DNA from: Alteromonadaceae bacterium 2753L.S.0a.02
GTDB taxonomy: Bacteria; Pseudomonadota; Gammaproteobacteria; Pseudomonadales; Cellvibrionaceae
Length of the DNA: 64,000 nt
Assembly: GCA_007827375.1 (NCBI GenBank)
Contig: VISH01000002.1
Span: forward strand, 620,001-684,000
Reading direction: 5' to 3'
Part shown: in pieces, positions 61,585-64,000 of the stretch
Numbering within the stretch: position 1 is the stretch's first letter
How the letters are laid out: every line of letters starts with the position of its first letter
The notes under the pieces: generated by a model
Databases searched by the model: none
Seen by the model: the letters and a program-made list of their open reading frames with translations, nothing else
Told to the model about the DNA's origin: nothing
Translations under genes and position numbers: made by a program

Positions 61585-63342
61585 TTAAATTAGGTCGATC
61601 TCCAATTCGCTCGTATTACTAAAGGATTGCTCGAGGTTCGGTGCGAAGTTGGGAATGTCAAAGCGGTAAGCATGGAAAAGCTTGTAGATATAGGAGTTCC
61701 TGGTGCTTGCCTGGTTATGATTGTCGTGGTTTTCACCAGTTAAGTCGTAAACATAGAGCCTGTTTGGGATTGTCCGAACCTGTTTTGACGCCAGTTCGAT
61801 GGCACGAGAATGGACAGAAATATCATGTTCCATTCGAAGCCACTTAGACTTATCGCGTTCCATAAAATAATCAATTTCCACTTTTCGGAGCAAGGCTCGA
61901 CGGGTGGAGCGCAGATGTTTCCACGATGCACATACTGTTAGATTCCATGGCTTATTAATATCCTGATCTTGCGTTTCGGAGAAATATTGCATGAGTTGCA
62001 AGAACTCACTGCTGCTCTCAGATTCGCCAGCGATATCTGTCAACAACGAATATGACGCAATAATTTTTTGGACGTGTTCAAAACCATAGTGCCTCGAAAG
62101 AACAGCAAATACATCCTCCTCAGGATTAAGATAATCATCGCCGTCTAAATCGATTAAGATTGATTGATCGTTCGTTGTGAGGTTGTGAATTACGTTGTAG
62201 TAATTATTTGCTGCATACTTTCTTTCTTTATTGGCGACGACGACACAGGGAATATTATTTTTCTCGAATAATTCTAGAGCGGAGCTCAGAGAGCCATCTG
62301 TCGAGCAATCGTCGATCAGTGCAATACCTACATCGTAATTTCCCCGACTGGATATAACGCTTTGTATGGCACGCTGAAGTTTTACACCGGCGTTTCTATA
62401 CAGAATACTAACGATAAATGCGTTCTCCAGCGGAGTGCCCATAACGATATTGAGAGAATCAATGGTATCTGTTAAGGGGTACATTTTCTTGCCGAAAGAC
62501 GCTTTTTGAGTGGCAATGATATTTTGCACGGTTTCTTGTGGAACAATCAAAGCATTGTCGCCGATTCTTTTTAAACTATCCTGGTAAAGCGGTGAGCGCA
62601 AACAAAAATCGACTGTTCTAAATTGGTTTGTGCCGATCAGTTGCCTCAAATTTGGGTCTGTGTACGGAGAAATTTCCTCGGGTTGAAAAACTACCGTTGT
62701 GTAATTTTTGCCGAGGTGAGCAGGGCTTGACGATTGCGTACTTACGGTAATTTCATGTGATGATATTTGTAAGGTATCGGCGATATCATGCGCCTGTACA
62801 GTACTGACCGTTTTATCACACCTGGAAAACAATAGTATATTTTTTAAATCTACATTTTTATAAGTGCGGAGCAGTTTTTTTAATCGAGCTGCGCGGCTTT
62901 GGTAAGTTCCAAGCGATTCATTTGTTGGGCAAATAATTGCGAGGTTAAGGCCGTTCTGCTGCGTAGGAATAGAAACAAGTGGTACAGAACTAGGCCATAT
63001 ATCGTGGGCAGTAGTATCTATATAGACGTCGCGATAAAGTTGTGCTTGCTGTTGGGTGGAAAAAATTAGGTAATCTGCGTATTTTAGATAGCCGATCGAT
63101 TTATTCGAAAGCTCAAATACCAGCATCACTACAAATTCGGAGCAGTGGCACAGTATGTCGTCTTCATCCTGACTTAAACCATTTTCATATAAAGCCACAA
63201 AACGGAACGACTGTGTGTTTGCCCCCTTGAGTTGGATAGCTTGTTGCAATTGATCTAGGTACGCTCTTGTTAAAAGCTCATCAACCCCATGTACAGGCTG
63301 GGCCTGCGTCGTGGCAAACATTGCTGAATGAAGCATGATCAT
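61585..63342 (-). CDS. Glycosyltransferase family 2 with long N-terminal region
   Basis: A 585-residue soluble protein. The C-terminal half (about 315-560) is a GT-A family 2 transferase: SILYRNAGVKLQRAIQSV entry, LIDDCSTDGS near 343 (nucleotide site) and the DxD-type LIDLDGDDYL near 395. The N-terminal roughly 300 residues are not a domain I recognise; they include Rossmann-like alternation (LNLAIICPTNES near 134; NILLFSRCDKTVS near 168) and may be a second, degenerate GT-B-like module. ATG 63342 is taken beside a GTG at 63345. It is divergent from a GT1 gene. The acceptor is unknown. Confidence 0.75.
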   Translation of the reverse strand: MIMLHSAMFATTQAQPVHGVDELLTRAYLDQLQQAIQLKGANTQSFRFVALYENGLSQDEDDILCHCSEFVVMLVFELSNKSIGYLKYADYLIFSTQQQAQLYRDVYIDTTAHDIWPSSVPLVSIPTQQNGLNLAIICPTNESLGTYQSRAARLKKLLRTYKNVDLKNILLFSRCDKTVSTVQAHDIADTLQISSHEITVSTQSSSPAHLGKNYTTVVFQPEEISPYTDPNLRQLIGTNQFRTVDFCLRSPLYQDSLKRIGDNALIVPQETVQNIIATQKASFGKKMYPLTDTIDSLNIVMGTPLENAFIVSILYRNAGVKLQRAIQSVISSRGNYDVGIALIDDCSTDGSLSSALELFEKNNIPCVVVANKERKYAANNYYNVIHNLTTNDQSILIDLDGDDYLNPEEDVFAVLSRHYGFEHVQKIIASYSLLTDIAGESESSSEFLQLMQYFSETQDQDINKPWNLTVCASWKHLRSTRRALLRKVEIDYFMERDKSKWLRMEHDISVHSRAIELASKQVRTIPNRLYVYDLTGENHDNHNQASTRNSYIYKLFHAYRFDIPNFAPNLEQSFSNTSELEIDLI

Positions 63343-63571
63343 CACCGCTTTCGGTATACATTATTAACTTGCGCCGCATAGCGCCAGTACGTTTTTTGAA
63401 ATCATTCCATAGAGTGGCGCGGTTGAAAACTGTCATAAGTTGCAGTCGGCGCCTATTCCATTGACCGTTTAAGTGTCAGATCTTGCAATAGTAAGTCGCC
63501 TGTAAAGTAAACGACAATGTTACGCATAGATAACAGGTAATTCGTTTATACATGACTGAAAGGTAACTGAC

Positions 63572-64000
63572 ATGGCCGAAACAGATAAGCTGAATGTGAT
63601 AATCGTGGCTTTGGGCACCATGGGCGATTTGAACCCTCTATTGCAAATTGGGGTGAAGCTTAGGGCCCTAGGTAACAAAGTAACCATTTTAACGGATGCC
63701 ACAAAAGAACCATTCGTATGCCAATGTGGCCTGGAGTATCACTGTGTTTTGTCCGAGCAGGATTGGCAATCGTTTATTGGACATAGTGGTCTTTGGGATC
63801 GCCTTACCAGTGACGCTATAGTTTATCGGCATCTGATGTTGCCGACAGTGTTGCCTATTGTTTCTTTCGTTGAAGAGGCGATTTTAGAGAGTAAAACCCT
63901 ATTGGTCGGCGATGTGAAAACCTTGGGTTTAAGGATAGCGAACGAAAAATTCAATGTGCCTCTCGTGAATATCCATCTTGCCCCCGAATACTCAAACTCC
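63572..64000 (+). CDS. Glycosyltransferase family 1 (UGT-like), 3' end beyond the window
   Basis: An ORF open to the window end, 143 codons visible. AAGGT lies 8 bases before ATG 63572. The start (NVIIVALGTMGDLNPLLQIG, residues 7-26 by position) is the N-terminal Rossmann half of UDP-glycosyltransferases acting on lipids or small molecules, with the G-T-x-G-D-x-x-P motif shared by sterol and MGT-type enzymes. The donor-binding C-terminal half lies outside. Head-to-head with a GT2 gene, sharing a 229-bp promoter region. Confidence 0.75.
   Translation, partial: MAETDKLNVIIVALGTMGDLNPLLQIGVKLRALGNKVTILTDATKEPFVCQCGLEYHCVLSEQDWQSFIGHSGLWDRLTSDAIVYRHLMLPTVLPIVSFVEEAILESKTLLVGDVKTLGLRIANEKFNVPLVNIHLAPEYSNS

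Overview
The window looks like chromosomal DNA of a gammaproteobacterium of the Cellvibrionaceae type (Saccharophagus/Teredinibacter/Cellvibrio-like). The pointers are a fused bioH-bioC gene, which I know from Saccharophagus and Teredinibacter, a secreted GH10 xylanase with several carbohydrate-binding modules, large TonB-dependent receptors and many c-di-GMP proteins. This placement is inference from gene content; no marker gene was compared by search.

Region 1 (1-8792) is the right-hand part of a small tailless-phage-like prophage, all on the plus strand. It has an HUH rolling-circle replication initiator, an FtsK/HerA-type packaging ATPase, a roughly 270-residue capsid protein resembling the P2 double jelly-roll protein of corticovirus PM2, a run of small single-membrane-span proteins, a putative spike, a muralytic enzyme and tiny overlapping membrane ORFs. 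It ends against the 3' end of a tRNA-CAU gene. The left end, with any integrase, lies outside the window.

Region 2 (8793-26661) is core chromosome: tRNA-CAU, an MtfA-type peptidase, rpoD, dnaG (without rpsU upstream), a GST, a short FimV-like protein, gnd and a YjbR-family gene. In it sits a striking two-gene unit: a secreted protein that joins a PPP-type phosphatase to a HipA/PI4K-like kinase domain, followed 4 bp later by an ADP/ATP-translocase-like transporter. Then come srkA, a diguanylate-cyclase-like protein with a ruined GGDEF motif, and comF.

Region 3 (25501-30448) is the biotin locus bioB-bioF-bioHC-bioD, transcribed away from comF. A BirA-type operator overlaps the -35 box and a second palindrome overlaps the -10 box. 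bioA is not in the window.

Region 4 (30449-40842) holds a mini flagellar-rod-like protein with a SprA-related metalloprotease, an acyl-CoA dehydrogenase, a DUF3094 protein, an EVE-domain protein, a small basic protein, a GntR regulator, an FKBP isomerase, a thioesterase and an orphan acylating acetaldehyde dehydrogenase. It ends with an unusual pair: a protein with an ISL3-transposase-like N-terminus and three internal repeats, and a FIST-like protein.

Region 5 (40840-60798) is about outer-membrane uptake, polysaccharide degradation and c-di-GMP. It contains a translationally coupled TonB receptor / YfiR / GGDEF-EAL operon, a large TonB receptor with a tryptophan-halogenase-like flavoprotein, a DUF6445-like oxygenase, a polysaccharide deacetylase, a GH10 xylanase with five tandem CBMs, two tandem paralogous diguanylate cyclases with a probable sugar-binding-like periplasmic domain, and a MASE1 diguanylate cyclase.

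Region 6 (60799-64000) has a CBS-domain protein, a GT2 glycosyltransferase and the start of a GT1 glycosyltransferase. No rRNA, CRISPR array or intact insertion sequence was seen.
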